Part shown: positions 40,411-50,001 of the stretch, in pieces
Layout of the letters: the number at the start of each line of letters is the position of its first letter
Numbering within the stretch: the first letter of the stretch is position 1
Notes under the pieces: model-generated
Told to the model about the DNA's origin: nothing
Databases searched by the model: none
The model's input: the letters and a program-made list of their open reading frames with translations, nothing else
Translations under genes and position numbers: made by a program
Assembly: GCF_014274685.1 (NCBI RefSeq)
Contig: NZ_CP060393.1
Location: forward strand, 3,717,501-3,781,500
Reading direction: 5' to 3'
Length of the DNA: 64,000 bases
Origin: Edaphobacter sp. 4G125
Lineage (GTDB): Bacteria; Acidobacteriota; Terriglobia; Terriglobales; Acidobacteriaceae

Positions 40411-43065
40411 ATGAATCTCTGGCTCCGTATCCGCAATATCCTTCGCAATCTTCTTCGCAAGCAACAGATGGAAGGTCACCTCGACGACGAGTTGCGCGCC
40501 TACACAGACATGCTCGCAGACGAAAAGATCGCCGCAGGCATCCCTCCTCACGAAGCTCGCCGCGCCGCGCTGGCAGAGCTGGGAGGTATCGAGCCGGTCA
40601 GGCAGAAAGTCCGCGACACACGTGCTGGAGCAGGCCTGGAGCGCCTTTGGCTGGATGTGCGTTTCGGGATGCGGCAGCTGTGGCGAAATCCCGGCTTCAC
40701 CATAACCGTAATCCTTACCCTGGCGCTTTCCATCGGCGCCAATACTGCCATCTTCTCCATCGTCAATGCGCTCATGCTGAAGAGCCTTCCCTACTCGCAC
40801 CCCGAACGCATGGGCACAATCAACACTCATATCACCGGCCCCGTATCTTCCGACGAGCGCCACAAAATCAACGGCGAACAATGGGAGCTGCTACGCGATA
40901 ACGTACCTTCCCTCATCTCGGCAATCGCCAGCGGACGAACCTCTGGACTCAACCTGCAATCCGGATCGCATGTGCAATATCTCCAGGCCGGACGCATCTC
41001 TGCGCACTATTTCGATGTGTTAGCAGTCCATCCCATCCTCGGTCGCAACTTCTCCGAGATAGAAGACCTCGTCAACGGACCAAAGACTGCCATCCTGAGC
41101 TACAACCTGTGGCGAAACACCTTCGGAGCCAATCCCAACATCCTGGGCAAACCCATCCTGTTGAAGAGTGCTCCTTACACCGTCATCGGGGTCCTTCCCG
41201 AAGGTGTTACTACTCCCTTGAACGCTGATCTTTATACGGCTCTACAGGAAAGCCGAAAAGGCGAGGGAGCAGGCACCAACTTCCAGGTCATCACCCGCCT
41301 CCGCGATGGAGCCACCTGGCAGCAGGCCGACGCCGAGATCAACCATGCATGGTCTCTGCGCACCCAGCGCTATGAACTTGAAGATAATCCCGGTGCACAA
41401 GTCAGTTTCTACTCCGTGCCTCTTCAGCAGGGCGAAACCGCAACCTTGCGACCGCAGATTCTTACCTTGATGTTGGCAGCGGCATTGATCCTGTTGATCG
41501 CCTGCGCTAACCTCGCAGGTCTCACACTTGTGCGCGTCCTCCGTCGCACACCCGAGATTGCCACTCGCATGGCACTCGGCGCCTCGCACTGGCAGATTCA
41601 ACGACAACTCTGGATTGAAAATCTCCTGCTCGCTCTTATGGGAGGCATCGCAGGCATTGCAACAGGATTCCTCGCCCTGCGCAGTTTGCTTCTGCTTTTG
41701 CCCGAACACTTCCTGCCTGTCGCGGACGTTCCTCTCGACGGCCGTGTGCTCGCGTTCACTCTTCTTCTTTCCTTATTGACCAGCGTGCTCTTCGGCATGC
41801 TTCCCGTCCTCATTACACGAAGATTCGATCTCCGCTCTGCGATTGCCAATCGCGCCGATAGCGCCAGTCATCTACGTCTCCGGCAGGCTCTCATCGTCAG
41901 TGAAGTTGCCTTCACCGTTGTACTGTTGGCTGCCGCTGGCCTGCTGATCCGCACGCTCATCCACCTCCAGACCCTGCCACCCGGCTTCAATCCCACAGGA
42001 GTCATGACCGCGCGGGCCTCGCTCGACGATGTGCGATATCACGATCCCGCGACCTTCCAGAAAATGCTCGACCAGAGCGTCGCGGCTATGCGGCAGATTC
42101 CCGGAGTACAACAGGCCGCTGCTGGCCTCAGTCTGCCCTATGAACGATCTCTCGTCATGGGAGGACTGCCAATTAACGACGGTAAAGAAGCGGGGCAAAA
42201 AGTCATGACCAGCGAGACCTACGTCACCCCTGGCTACTTCGAAACTTTGCAGATTCCAGTGCTCGCGGGCCGAACCTTCACCGCAGAAGACGGCCCCAAT
42301 ACCCAACAAGTAGCCATCGTCAACCAGACCTTCGTGCGTAAATTCTTCCATGGCGAAAACCCTGTCGGCCGTCACGTCAATAAGGACATCATGATCATCG
42401 GAGTCGTAGAAGATGTCGCCATGGCTCCCGGAATCGATGCCGTCGCGCCGCTCATGGACGAACAGATGCTCTACATCCCGGCCGCACAGGTTCCGCCATC
42501 GCTCCTCGCCATGGCCCACGTCTGGTTTCAACCCAGTTGGATCGTTCGCACCTCTCATCCTGTGGAAGGACTCACCTCACAGATGCAGCACGCATTTGCA
42601 AGCGTCGACCCCAACATCCCCTTCTCTGGCTTCTACAGCATGCACGATCTGTTAGCGAAGACCCTCGTCATGCAGCGTGTCGAAGTAGCCCTCCTCACCA
42701 CAATGGCAGTGCTTGCTCTCTTGCTCAGTGCTATCGGCATCTTCGCTCTCGTGGCCAACATCGTGACGCAGAAGACACGTGAGATCGGGATCCGCATCGC
42801 CTTGGGCTCAACGATCCGTCAAGCCATGACCCATATCGGTTCACTCGGCGCCACTGCAGCCGCCTTGGGACTGGTTCTCGGTCTAATCCTATGCGTAGCG
42901 GTGCTACGAACCATGCAGAGCGTCCTCTACGGGATCAACACTTACGATCTCCCAACGATCCTGGCTGTCGTTACGACGCTTAGTGCGGTCACACTCATCG
43001 CCACTACCCTGCCCGCACTACGTATTGCTCGAATTGATCCTGCCAGAACACTACGTGAAGAATGA
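40411..43065 (+). CDS. ADOP-type FtsX/MacB-like permease (acidobacterial duplicated orphan permease)
   Basis: 884 residues. N-terminal ADOP-specific cytoplasmic prefix (residues 1-80, HLDDELRAYTDMLADEKIAAGIPPHEARRAALAELGG), then two MacB-like permease units: helix (FTITVILTLALSIGANTAIFSIVNALML), periplasmic domain (VPLQQGETATLRPQ etc.), three helices around residues 345-470, and a second unit ending IARIDPARTLREE. The ATPase subunit is not encoded nearby. Family substrates unknown; MacB relatives export peptides or drugs or act on the cell envelope. Transcribed with the PadR gene. Confidence 0.94.
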   Translation: MNLWLRIRNILRNLLRKQQMEGHLDDELRAYTDMLADEKIAAGIPPHEARRAALAELGGIEPVRQKVRDTRAGAGLERLWLDVRFGMRQLWRNPGFTITVILTLALSIGANTAIFSIVNALMLKSLPYSHPERMGTINTHITGPVSSDERHKINGEQWELLRDNVPSLISAIASGRTSGLNLQSGSHVQYLQAGRISAHYFDVLAVHPILGRNFSEIEDLVNGPKTAILSYNLWRNTFGANPNILGKPILLKSAPYTVIGVLPEGVTTPLNADLYTALQESRKGEGAGTNFQVITRLRDGATWQQADAEINHAWSLRTQRYELEDNPGAQVSFYSVPLQQGETATLRPQILTLMLAAALILLIACANLAGLTLVRVLRRTPEIATRMALGASHWQIQRQLWIENLLLALMGGIAGIATGFLALRSLLLLLPEHFLPVADVPLDGRVLAFTLLLSLLTSVLFGMLPVLITRRFDLRSAIANRADSASHLRLRQALIVSEVAFTVVLLAAAGLLIRTLIHLQTLPPGFNPTGVMTARASLDDVRYHDPATFQKMLDQSVAAMRQIPGVQQAAAGLSLPYERSLVMGGLPINDGKEAGQKVMTSETYVTPGYFETLQIPVLAGRTFTAEDGPNTQQVAIVNQTFVRKFFHGENPVGRHVNKDIMIIGVVEDVAMAPGIDAVAPLMDEQMLYIPAAQVPPSLLAMAHVWFQPSWIVRTSHPVEGLTSQMQHAFASVDPNIPFSGFYSMHDLLAKTLVMQRVEVALLTTMAVLALLLSAIGIFALVANIVTQKTREIGIRIALGSTIRQAMTHIGSLGATAAALGLVLGLILCVAVLRTMQSVLYGINTYDLPTILAVVTTLSAVTLIATTLPALRIARIDPARTLREE

Positions 43066-43077
43066 TCGAGTCGTACC

Positions 43078-43110
43078 ATGGACTCATCGTACATAGTACG
43101 ATGAGTCCAT
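43078..43110. repeat. Perfect 15-bp inverted repeat overlapping the start of a small membrane protein gene
   Basis: ATGGACTCATCGTAC at 43078-43092 and its complement at 43096-43110, three bases apart. The right arm ends with the first two bases of the ATG start codon. It could be an operator, or a hairpin that controls the start codon. Confidence 0.65.
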
Positions 43111-43417
43111 GAGGCGGCTGCTACAGCTCGGAGTTTTGTTCATCACGCTGGCCATCTGCTATGCGCCTCTGGCGGAACTCTTCGATCGATGGGACACTCC
43201 AGGCTTATTCAACGATACCGAGTTCACGATCTTCGCTCTGATTCTGGTATTGTGCCTCGTCCTTCTGGTCAGCAAACTCATCGCCACCTTGGCTCTGATC
43301 GTTCATCTCGTTGAACGAGACCGACATCAACAGGCTGATCCATTAAGGCTCACTTCATCAAATAGCTTTTTTGAACGCTTCTCCTCTCTCTTCAGTCCCT
43401 TTCCTCTTCGAATCTGA
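43109..43417 (+). CDS. Small membrane protein of unknown function
   Basis: 102 residues with two predicted helices (LQLGVLFITLAICYAPLAELF and FTIFALILVLCLVLLVSKLIATLALIVHL). The segment between them is short and acidic. No ribosome-binding site is obvious. Its start codon lies at the edge of the perfect inverted repeat 43078-43110. Function unknown. Confidence 0.6.
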   Translation: MRRLLQLGVLFITLAICYAPLAELFDRWDTPGLFNDTEFTIFALILVLCLVLLVSKLIATLALIVHLVERDRHQQADPLRLTSSNSFFERFSSLFSPFPLRI

Positions 43418-43519
43418 TTCTCCTGAAACGCGCAAAGGCTAGGCGGCGAAAGCTCGCCTACATGCCGCTATCTGCATAGCAATGCGGCGGTGCTCTTTTA
43501 TCCCGGGAGATTTGGACCA

Positions 43520-46396
43520 GTGTCACCAATAAAGCTTTTCCGCGCCCTTGCCCTGACCGGCATTTGCGCAGCATTCTCACTCTTCGCTACAGCACAGTCG
43601 AGCAATCATGGCGCCGTCACAGGCGTTGTCACAGCCTCGGACAGCAACCCCGTCGCCACCGCCGCCATAACATTATCTGGTGTAGACGGCCCTCAATATT
43701 CCACAACGGCCTCCGTCGATGGCGTCTTCTTGATTAACAATCTGCCAAGCGGAACCTACGTCCTTAAAGTTTCTTCTCCCGGATTCGCTATCTATGAGCA
43801 ACCCTCCATCACCGTTGCCGTCGGCCGCACAACCCATCTTTCCATCCAACTCACTCTTGCTAACGTTCAGCAGAGCGTTGGTGTTGTCGCACAACAAAGC
43901 TCTGTTGATCCCACTCAGACTTCCTCTGTTGTCAACATCGATCGAGACCGCGTTGAAGAGCTTCCCATCCCTAGCCGAAACTATTTGACCTTTGTCTTAC
44001 TCGCTCCCCAGGTCGCAGCTGCAAATCCTGCCCTTCAGCAAGGCATAGCTCAAGGCACCGGGAGCTTCAGTTTCGGCGGCCTTCGCCCGGGAAGCAATGC
44101 GATCTACCTGGATGAGGTCAACGATAACGATGAATATAGCGGAGGCAGTCGCACTCAGTTATCCCCCGAGGCGATCAGCGACTTCCAGATTGTCAACCAT
44201 GGCTTCGCCGCCCAATCAGGAGGCGGCGCAGGAGGTTCCATCGATGTTCAAACGCGCTCCGGACTCAATCGCATCCACGGAGATGCCTTCACTTTCGTTC
44301 AAAATGGAGCACTGAATGGAACCCAGCCCCTTGGCTTCACTCCTTATAAACCCGATGAAAACCGCATCCGCATGGGCGTTGCCATTGGCGGGCCCATTCA
44401 GCACGACAAAACCTTCTACTATGTTGCTGCCGAACAGGAGATAGCACATGGTCAGGAGGTTAATGACCTTCGGCCATCAACACTCAACATCATCAACCAG
44501 GCACTCAAGCAACACGGCCCTCTGCCTGGACTAAACCTGCAAACCGGCTTCTTTCCTACAACCGACCAGGAAACCGAGCTGTCCAGCCGAATCGATCGGA
44601 CTCTATCGGCAAACGAAGCCATCATGCTCCGGTACGCCTTTACCAACACCCGCAACGTGAACGATGCCTTCAACACAGACGAGCTGACCGACCGCACAGC
44701 CAGAGGTTCTTCCTTCCTTGCCGACAACAGCCTGAACGGAACCCTTACCTCGACCTTCAGCTCAACTCTGCTCAACAAACTGAGCTTCGAACTTGCCCAA
44801 CGGCGTGCAGTGCAAAAAACATCCAGTAGCTCCGGCGCGGGAATCTTCATTCCCGGAGTCGCTCTCTTCGGAACCCCTTATTCCGGTAACTCTCGACGGT
44901 TTGAAACTCATCTTGAGTTTGCAGACTCTGTCTCCTTACAACGCCGGCATCATCTCTTTCAAGCAGGCGGACGAATCGATCGCGTTGCCTTACGCACAAG
45001 TATTCCAGATGGATCGCAGGGATTCTTTATCTTCCCCAACCTCACCGCTCTGCAAACAGGAAACGCCGATTTCTTTATCCAGTCTTTTGGGAAGAACTTC
45101 AAAACGAATCTCTCGGAGATACGGGTCGCCGCCTTTGCTCAGGATCATTGGACACTCTCCAATAAGCTGACCCTCGACTACGGCATCCGCTACGACTACA
45201 ACCATCTTCCAACCGGCCTCCCGCAGAATGCCCTGAACTTCAGCCCGCGCCTCGGCCTTGCATGGACACCATGGAAAGCAACCGTGTTGCGCAGCGGATT
45301 CGGCATCTTCTATGACCGATTTATTCTGTCAACAATCAATCGTCTGTTGGCATTCGATGGCATCCACGGTTATAGCCAGATCCTTGAAGACAAGGCAGCA
45401 GCCACCCTCTACCAAAGCGGTAACCTCCCCACAGCTCCTATAACAGGAGTAGCCCCCAGCATCTGGCGCGCACAACCTGACATGCGCACCCCTTATAGCC
45501 AAGTGGCATCCTTCAGCGTCGAACAGGCTCTACCACTGCAAACGACCCTCACTGGCGAATATCAGTATGTTCACGGAATCAAACTCGGCAGAACCAGCAA
45601 CATCAATTTGCCTCCACCGGTGCAGCTGACGCTTCAAAATGCCGCCTCCGTTGGTATCTCTTCACCCACGGCGCAGCAGTTGGGCCGGCCTGCATTCTCA
45701 ACACTTCGGCTCAATCCGGCCTTCGATGCCATCAATCAGTTCGCAACCTCGGCCAACTCCACTTATCACGGCGCAACGATCACGCTCAATCGTCAATTTC
45801 AGGACGACCTGCAGATCATGGCCGGCTACACCTTCTCCAAAACAATTGACGACGCCTCCTCCGATCTGGAACAACCTCAGAACCCCTACATGCTGGGGCA
45901 GGAGCGCGGACTCTCCCTTCAAGACCAGCGCCACCGCTTTACCTTGAGCGGGCTCTGGCTCATCGGCCCTGACCTCAACGACGCTGCGGATGCAGCAAAA
46001 AATGCCAACCCCAGTCCTCTCATGAAAGCTCTTACCGGGTTAGAGTTTGCTCCTATTGTCAGCATCGCAAGCGGCTTCCGTGCCAATCCCATCACTGGGG
46101 TCGACAGTAATCGGCAGCACATCTTTCCATTCGCCTCCCGCCCTGACGGATTCAGTAGAAACTCTCTCTCAACTCCAGTAAACGTTAACGTCAATCTGCG
46201 AGTTCTCAAGATGATTCCCTGGGGCAGAGGGCACCTCGACGTTGTTGCCGAATCCTTCAATCTCCTCAATCACCAGAACATCTCGTTACTCAATCCCGCG
46301 TTCGGCTCCAACTCTCAACCCGCTTTGGAGTTTGCTCGCCCCATTGCAGCATCTACCGCTCGTCGCATTCAGTTCTCCCTCGATTACGAATTTTGA
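43520..46396 (+). CDS. TonB-dependent receptor with carboxypeptidase-regulatory-like domain (second paralogue)
   Basis: 958 residues from the GTG at 43520 (MSPIKLFRALALTGICAAFSLFATAQ signal peptide, GGGAG-type site 10 bases upstream); the upstream GTG at 43490 adds an unlikely leader. Regulatory domain GAVTGVVTASDSNPVATAAITLSG, followed by the plug/barrel transition: IYLDEVNDNDEYSGGSRTQLSPEAISDFQIVNHGFAAQSGGGAGGSIDVQTRSG and a long beta-barrel ending IQFSLDYEF. The plug is the pattern of many acidobacterial TonB receptor paralogues. Substrate unknown. No obvious partner gene. Confidence 0.93.
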   Translation: MSPIKLFRALALTGICAAFSLFATAQSSNHGAVTGVVTASDSNPVATAAITLSGVDGPQYSTTASVDGVFLINNLPSGTYVLKVSSPGFAIYEQPSITVAVGRTTHLSIQLTLANVQQSVGVVAQQSSVDPTQTSSVVNIDRDRVEELPIPSRNYLTFVLLAPQVAAANPALQQGIAQGTGSFSFGGLRPGSNAIYLDEVNDNDEYSGGSRTQLSPEAISDFQIVNHGFAAQSGGGAGGSIDVQTRSGLNRIHGDAFTFVQNGALNGTQPLGFTPYKPDENRIRMGVAIGGPIQHDKTFYYVAAEQEIAHGQEVNDLRPSTLNIINQALKQHGPLPGLNLQTGFFPTTDQETELSSRIDRTLSANEAIMLRYAFTNTRNVNDAFNTDELTDRTARGSSFLADNSLNGTLTSTFSSTLLNKLSFELAQRRAVQKTSSSSGAGIFIPGVALFGTPYSGNSRRFETHLEFADSVSLQRRHHLFQAGGRIDRVALRTSIPDGSQGFFIFPNLTALQTGNADFFIQSFGKNFKTNLSEIRVAAFAQDHWTLSNKLTLDYGIRYDYNHLPTGLPQNALNFSPRLGLAWTPWKATVLRSGFGIFYDRFILSTINRLLAFDGIHGYSQILEDKAAATLYQSGNLPTAPITGVAPSIWRAQPDMRTPYSQVASFSVEQALPLQTTLTGEYQYVHGIKLGRTSNINLPPPVQLTLQNAASVGISSPTAQQLGRPAFSTLRLNPAFDAINQFATSANSTYHGATITLNRQFQDDLQIMAGYTFSKTIDDASSDLEQPQNPYMLGQERGLSLQDQRHRFTLSGLWLIGPDLNDAADAAKNANPSPLMKALTGLEFAPIVSIASGFRANPITGVDSNRQHIFPFASRPDGFSRNSLSTPVNVNVNLRVLKMIPWGRGHLDVVAESFNLLNHQNISLLNPAFGSNSQPALEFARPIAASTARRIQFSLDYEF

Positions 46397-46414
46397 ATTC
46401 ATACCTCAACCGGA

Positions 46415-46433
46415 GGAGGGCAAACCGCCCTCC
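46415..46433 (+). terminator. Possible terminator hairpin after the second TonB receptor
   Basis: 7-bp stem GGAGGGC / GCCCTCC with a 5-base loop, 18 bases after the stop codon. No U run follows. Confidence 0.35.
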
Positions 46434-46551
46434 CAGCCTCACTCTCAATGGGTATATCTTGCTCTTACAATTACGCTTCGGGCAAACCTGAAACCGTCTC
46501 TCATCAGACAGCGCGGCTCTTTGTAACCTATTCGTTGCATGGCGAGTCGGA

Positions 46552-48294
46552 ATGACTCCCCGATATACTTTGGCCGATATTTCTGTGTCTCTTACCGTGG
46601 GTATGCCAGCATTCGACAACGGCCAATATAAACCAGTCAAAATGATTGGGGGACTCCTTCTCTCCGCTCTTTTAACCATCGGATTGATCTGCGCAGGCGG
46701 CTATACGGTGCATTTGAACATGCGGGCAACCGAGGCGGAGCGCGGCTGGACCGATCACTCACAGCTTGTGCTCACCAATCTTCAGACCCAGGCCGCCTAC
46801 CTCGATCGTATCGACTTCAATCTTCAGCTTTATGCAATAACCAACGAGCTTTCGCATCTGAAGACCGCGCTGAGCACCCTCTCCGCCATGAATGTCAGCC
46901 TGGTGCAACTGCAGGGTATGGTCAGCGACAACGAATCCCAAAGCAGGTATGCCGAGCAGTTCGATAAGGACCTTCAATCCCTTACTACAGCAGTAAGCCG
47001 CATGGATACCCAGAATCGCACTCCGCAAGCGAAACAACTTCTCGATATTAGGAATGACCTGGGCATCCTGCAACAACAGGAGCGAGACCTCCTGCGTGTC
47101 CGGGCCGATCTCCTCAAGAAGGGTTTTTATCGAAACGTCGCCTTAAGCGCTGGCTACCTTAGTCTTTCCCTGCTCATTGTGGTCGTACTGTATATCTTTC
47201 TCCTTCGAGACGCTTTACAACGTGGCGAAAGTGAAAAGGAACTCTTCGCCGCCAAAAGCGAACTTGAATCGACCGTGCACAAGCTGACAGGACGGGCAGA
47301 GGATTCCATCTTTCTCACCCATGCTCGCGACGAGCTACAGCTCTGCACCGCAGCGCGGGATGCTCACGAAAGTACCGTTCGCCACATGAACCAGTTGCTC
47401 CCGGGAACCAGCGGTGCGACGCTGACCATCAACAATTCCAGGCGTATGGTTGAGATCGCTGCGCGATGGGGAGATCCGAAAAATCTGCTCGATGGCTTCG
47501 ATCCAGATTCCTGCTGTGGTCTGCGTGCCGGCAAGCTACGCTGGCGCAAAAAAGGCAGGTCCGAACTACATTGCGCACACTTCACCGGAGAGGCGCCCGA
47601 GGATTATCTCTGCATCCCGCTTGCCGCTCATGGTGAAACGCAAGGGTTCCTGTTCCTCTCCTGTGATACTCCCGATTCCATCGCTCTGGTCGAAGAGCGG
47701 CAACCCCTGATTCAGGAGTTGTGCGAGCTTGCCTCGCTCTCGATCGCCGGGTTAAATCTCAGGGCCAAGCTCGAAGGCCAATCGATTCGCGATGGCCTGA
47801 CGGGCCTTTTCAACCGTCACTTCATGGAGATTGCTCTCGAACGCGAACTGCATCGTGCCACTCGGTACAATACGCAACTCGCCGTCCTCATGACAGACGT
47901 CGATCACTTCAAACAGTTCAACGACACCTTTGGCCATGAGGCAGGTGACATCGTGCTCCGGGCCGTCGCCGAGTGCTACCGCAAGATGGTGCGCGCTGAA
48001 GATATCATCTGTCGTTATGGTGGTGAAGAGTTCGTCGTCATTATGCCCGACGTAAGCGAAGAGAGCGCTGTGCGAAGAGCGGAGATGCTTCGCGAAGCCG
48101 TCTCTGGCATCAAAACCCAGTTCCGCGGCGAGCCTCTTCGTTCCATCTCTATATCGGGAGGGCTTGCGCTCTACCCCTCCACCGCCGAGCAGGCCTCCGA
48201 CCTGATCCATGCAGCCGATAACGCTCTTTATCGAGCCAAACATGCCGGAAGAGATCAGATCATCATTGCCAATGAACCCGTAGAAACAATATAG
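46552..48294 (+). CDS. Membrane-bound diguanylate cyclase with GAF-like domain
   Basis: 580 residues. A helix at ~32-52 (GGLLLSALLTIGLICAGGYTV), an extracytoplasmic all-helical region (~60-200, CHASE3-like), a second helix (ALSAGYLSLSLLIVVVLYIFLL), a coiled coil, a GAF-like domain (~270-405) and a GGDEF domain with MTDVDHFKQFNDTFGHEAGD and RYGGEEFVVIMP. An RxxD inhibitory site (RAED) is five residues before the GGEEF, so product inhibition by cyclic di-GMP is likely. Starts at 46603 or 46642 are alternatives. Signal unknown. Confidence 0.9.
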   Translation: MTPRYTLADISVSLTVGMPAFDNGQYKPVKMIGGLLLSALLTIGLICAGGYTVHLNMRATEAERGWTDHSQLVLTNLQTQAAYLDRIDFNLQLYAITNELSHLKTALSTLSAMNVSLVQLQGMVSDNESQSRYAEQFDKDLQSLTTAVSRMDTQNRTPQAKQLLDIRNDLGILQQQERDLLRVRADLLKKGFYRNVALSAGYLSLSLLIVVVLYIFLLRDALQRGESEKELFAAKSELESTVHKLTGRAEDSIFLTHARDELQLCTAARDAHESTVRHMNQLLPGTSGATLTINNSRRMVEIAARWGDPKNLLDGFDPDSCCGLRAGKLRWRKKGRSELHCAHFTGEAPEDYLCIPLAAHGETQGFLFLSCDTPDSIALVEERQPLIQELCELASLSIAGLNLRAKLEGQSIRDGLTGLFNRHFMEIALERELHRATRYNTQLAVLMTDVDHFKQFNDTFGHEAGDIVLRAVAECYRKMVRAEDIICRYGGEEFVVIMPDVSEESAVRRAEMLREAVSGIKTQFRGEPLRSISISGGLALYPSTAEQASDLIHAADNALYRAKHAGRDQIIIANEPVETI

Positions 48295-48464
48295 AACCGA
48301 GAATAGCGCAGGTTGTGGAACGAAAGTAACAGCTCCGTCCATCACAAATCCCGCCACCATTCAGCAAACATCGCATCCTCGTTCCCGTCTAATCATCCAT
48401 CCCTGTACGATGAATATCTGTAGCCTTTGATAACAAGATCACCCGGAAGAAGCCGCAAGCCTGA

Positions 48465-49709
48465 ATGTCCTCGAGCTCCAACTTTTTTGAACGTATCTTC
48501 AGAGCCTTTCGCTATCGCGACTTCCGCCTGATGTGGATCGGAGCCTGCGTCTCCACTATTGGGACCTTCGTCCAGCAGTTTGCACAGAGCTGGCTGGTCT
48601 ACGACCTCACTCGCGATCCCTTTTATCTCGGTCTTGATCTCTTCCTCGGCCAGCTCCCCATCATGATGTTCTCGCTCTTCGGCGGAGTCTTCGCCGACCG
48701 CATGGACCGTCGCAAGATGCTCCTCGCTTCGCAGTACATCCAGATGATCTGCGCCTTTCTACTCGCTGCGCTCTTTGCCACCCATGTCATTCAGGTCTGG
48801 CACATCCTCGCGCTCTCCTTCTTCGTCGGACTCGGCCAGTCCTTCGGCGGCCCTGCTTACTCCGCTCTTCTCCCCACCCTGGTCGACTCCGAAGACCTCT
48901 CCAACGCCATCGCGATGAACTCCATCCAGTTCAACCTCGCCCGCATCGTCGGGCCTACCATCGGTGGACTGGCCTATACCACTTTTGGAGCGACCTGGTG
49001 CTTTACCCTCAACGGACTCTCCTATATCGCCGTAATCATCTCGCTCTTCATGATCCAGGTGAAGTTCATCCCGGCAAAGACTACTGAGCCGGTCCTCACC
49101 AGCATGAAAGAAGGCATTCGGTTTATACGATGTCGTGACGGCATGACCGCGCTCGTCATCCTTGCCTTCTGTACCACGCTCTTCGGCTTCTCCCTCAACA
49201 GCTTCCTTCCCGTCTTCGTCCGCACCATCTTCCACAAAGGCCCTGAAACCTACACCCTTCTGCTTGTCTGCTTTGGAGCAGGCTCGATCGTTGGCGCACT
49301 CTCCGTAGCCGCCGTGGAAAAGATGAAGGGGCAGGGACGACTTACCCTGATCATCCTCCTCTCCCTGGGAGTCATCACCTCAGCCTTCGCCCTGTCCCCC
49401 TGGCTTCCTCTCTCCAGTGCGCTCATGTTCCTGGCAGGAGCCACCACCATGGCCTCCGCATCCTTCATGCTCTCGCTGGCGCAGCTCATCACCACCGACG
49501 CCATGCGTGGACGCGTTATGAGCGTCTATAACCTCGCCTTCCGAGCTGGAATTCCCCTCGGCTCCCTGGCCCTCGGAAAACTTATCCCCACCTTTGGAGT
49601 CTCCCGAGCGATCGCCGGCGCCGGTCTGGCCCTGGTCGCCGTTGCACTCTACTTCCTGCTGATGAATCGCGAAACCACCTTCCGCCCCGCCTCACAGCAG
49701 GAAGCCTAA
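48465..49709 (+). CDS. MFS transporter, exporter-like (DHA3 type)
   Basis: 414 residues, about 12 predicted helices. Opening FERIFRAFRYRDFRLMWIGACVSTIGTFVQQFAQSWLVYDLT and the loop GGVFADRMDRRKMLLASQ (MFS loop 2-3 motif). The pattern AFLLAALFATHVIQ, GPTIGGLAYTTFGATWCFTLNGLSYIAV is that of the EntS/DHA3-like exporters. No siderophore genes adjacent; substrate unknown. Confidence 0.9.
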   Translation: MSSSSNFFERIFRAFRYRDFRLMWIGACVSTIGTFVQQFAQSWLVYDLTRDPFYLGLDLFLGQLPIMMFSLFGGVFADRMDRRKMLLASQYIQMICAFLLAALFATHVIQVWHILALSFFVGLGQSFGGPAYSALLPTLVDSEDLSNAIAMNSIQFNLARIVGPTIGGLAYTTFGATWCFTLNGLSYIAVIISLFMIQVKFIPAKTTEPVLTSMKEGIRFIRCRDGMTALVILAFCTTLFGFSLNSFLPVFVRTIFHKGPETYTLLLVCFGAGSIVGALSVAAVEKMKGQGRLTLIILLSLGVITSAFALSPWLPLSSALMFLAGATTMASASFMLSLAQLITTDAMRGRVMSVYNLAFRAGIPLGSLALGKLIPTFGVSRAIAGAGLALVAVALYFLLMNRETTFRPASQQEA

Positions 49710-50001
49710 GTCACTCACAAAACAATCGAAAAAGAAGGAGTGCCATTTCGGTCGAAGGCCCGCAGGGCCAAAGCGGAGAAATCCCTGCATTTCCTTAAGT
49801 CAAGCCTCAAAACCATTCATCCATATGATGAACAAGCACTTACACGTTGCAGGTTTACCCTGTCTCACCCCATACAATAGAAATAGGCCCAGAAACAACT
49901 GTCACAGAACGCGCCTAACCGAAGTCCGAGCCTAAAGTATCTGGATCGAATACTTTGCGCACATTTCGGGGGAGGGGGTCCTAGGCAGTATCCTTGAATG
50001 G
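49710..50001. other. 292-bp intergenic region with two dispersed repeats
   Basis: No coding region seen. 49741-49796 holds a palindromic element with the core GGCCC-GCA-GGGCC (49757-49769), and 49920-49981 is a second copy of the element at 22319. The tldE start follows at 50002. Confidence 0.5.
49920..49981. repeat. Dispersed repeat, copy B (GAATACTTTGCGCA ... poly-G end)
   Basis: Aligns with 22319-22381: CGAAGTCCGAGCC, GAATACTTTGCGCA at 49948-49961, and GGGGGAGGGGG at the end. Identical over the 14-base core. Confidence 0.75.

Noticed and set aside
43441-43490. Start of the second TonB receptor at the GTG 43490
   Set aside because: The 10 extra residues precede a clean signal peptide from 43520, which has a better ribosome-binding site.
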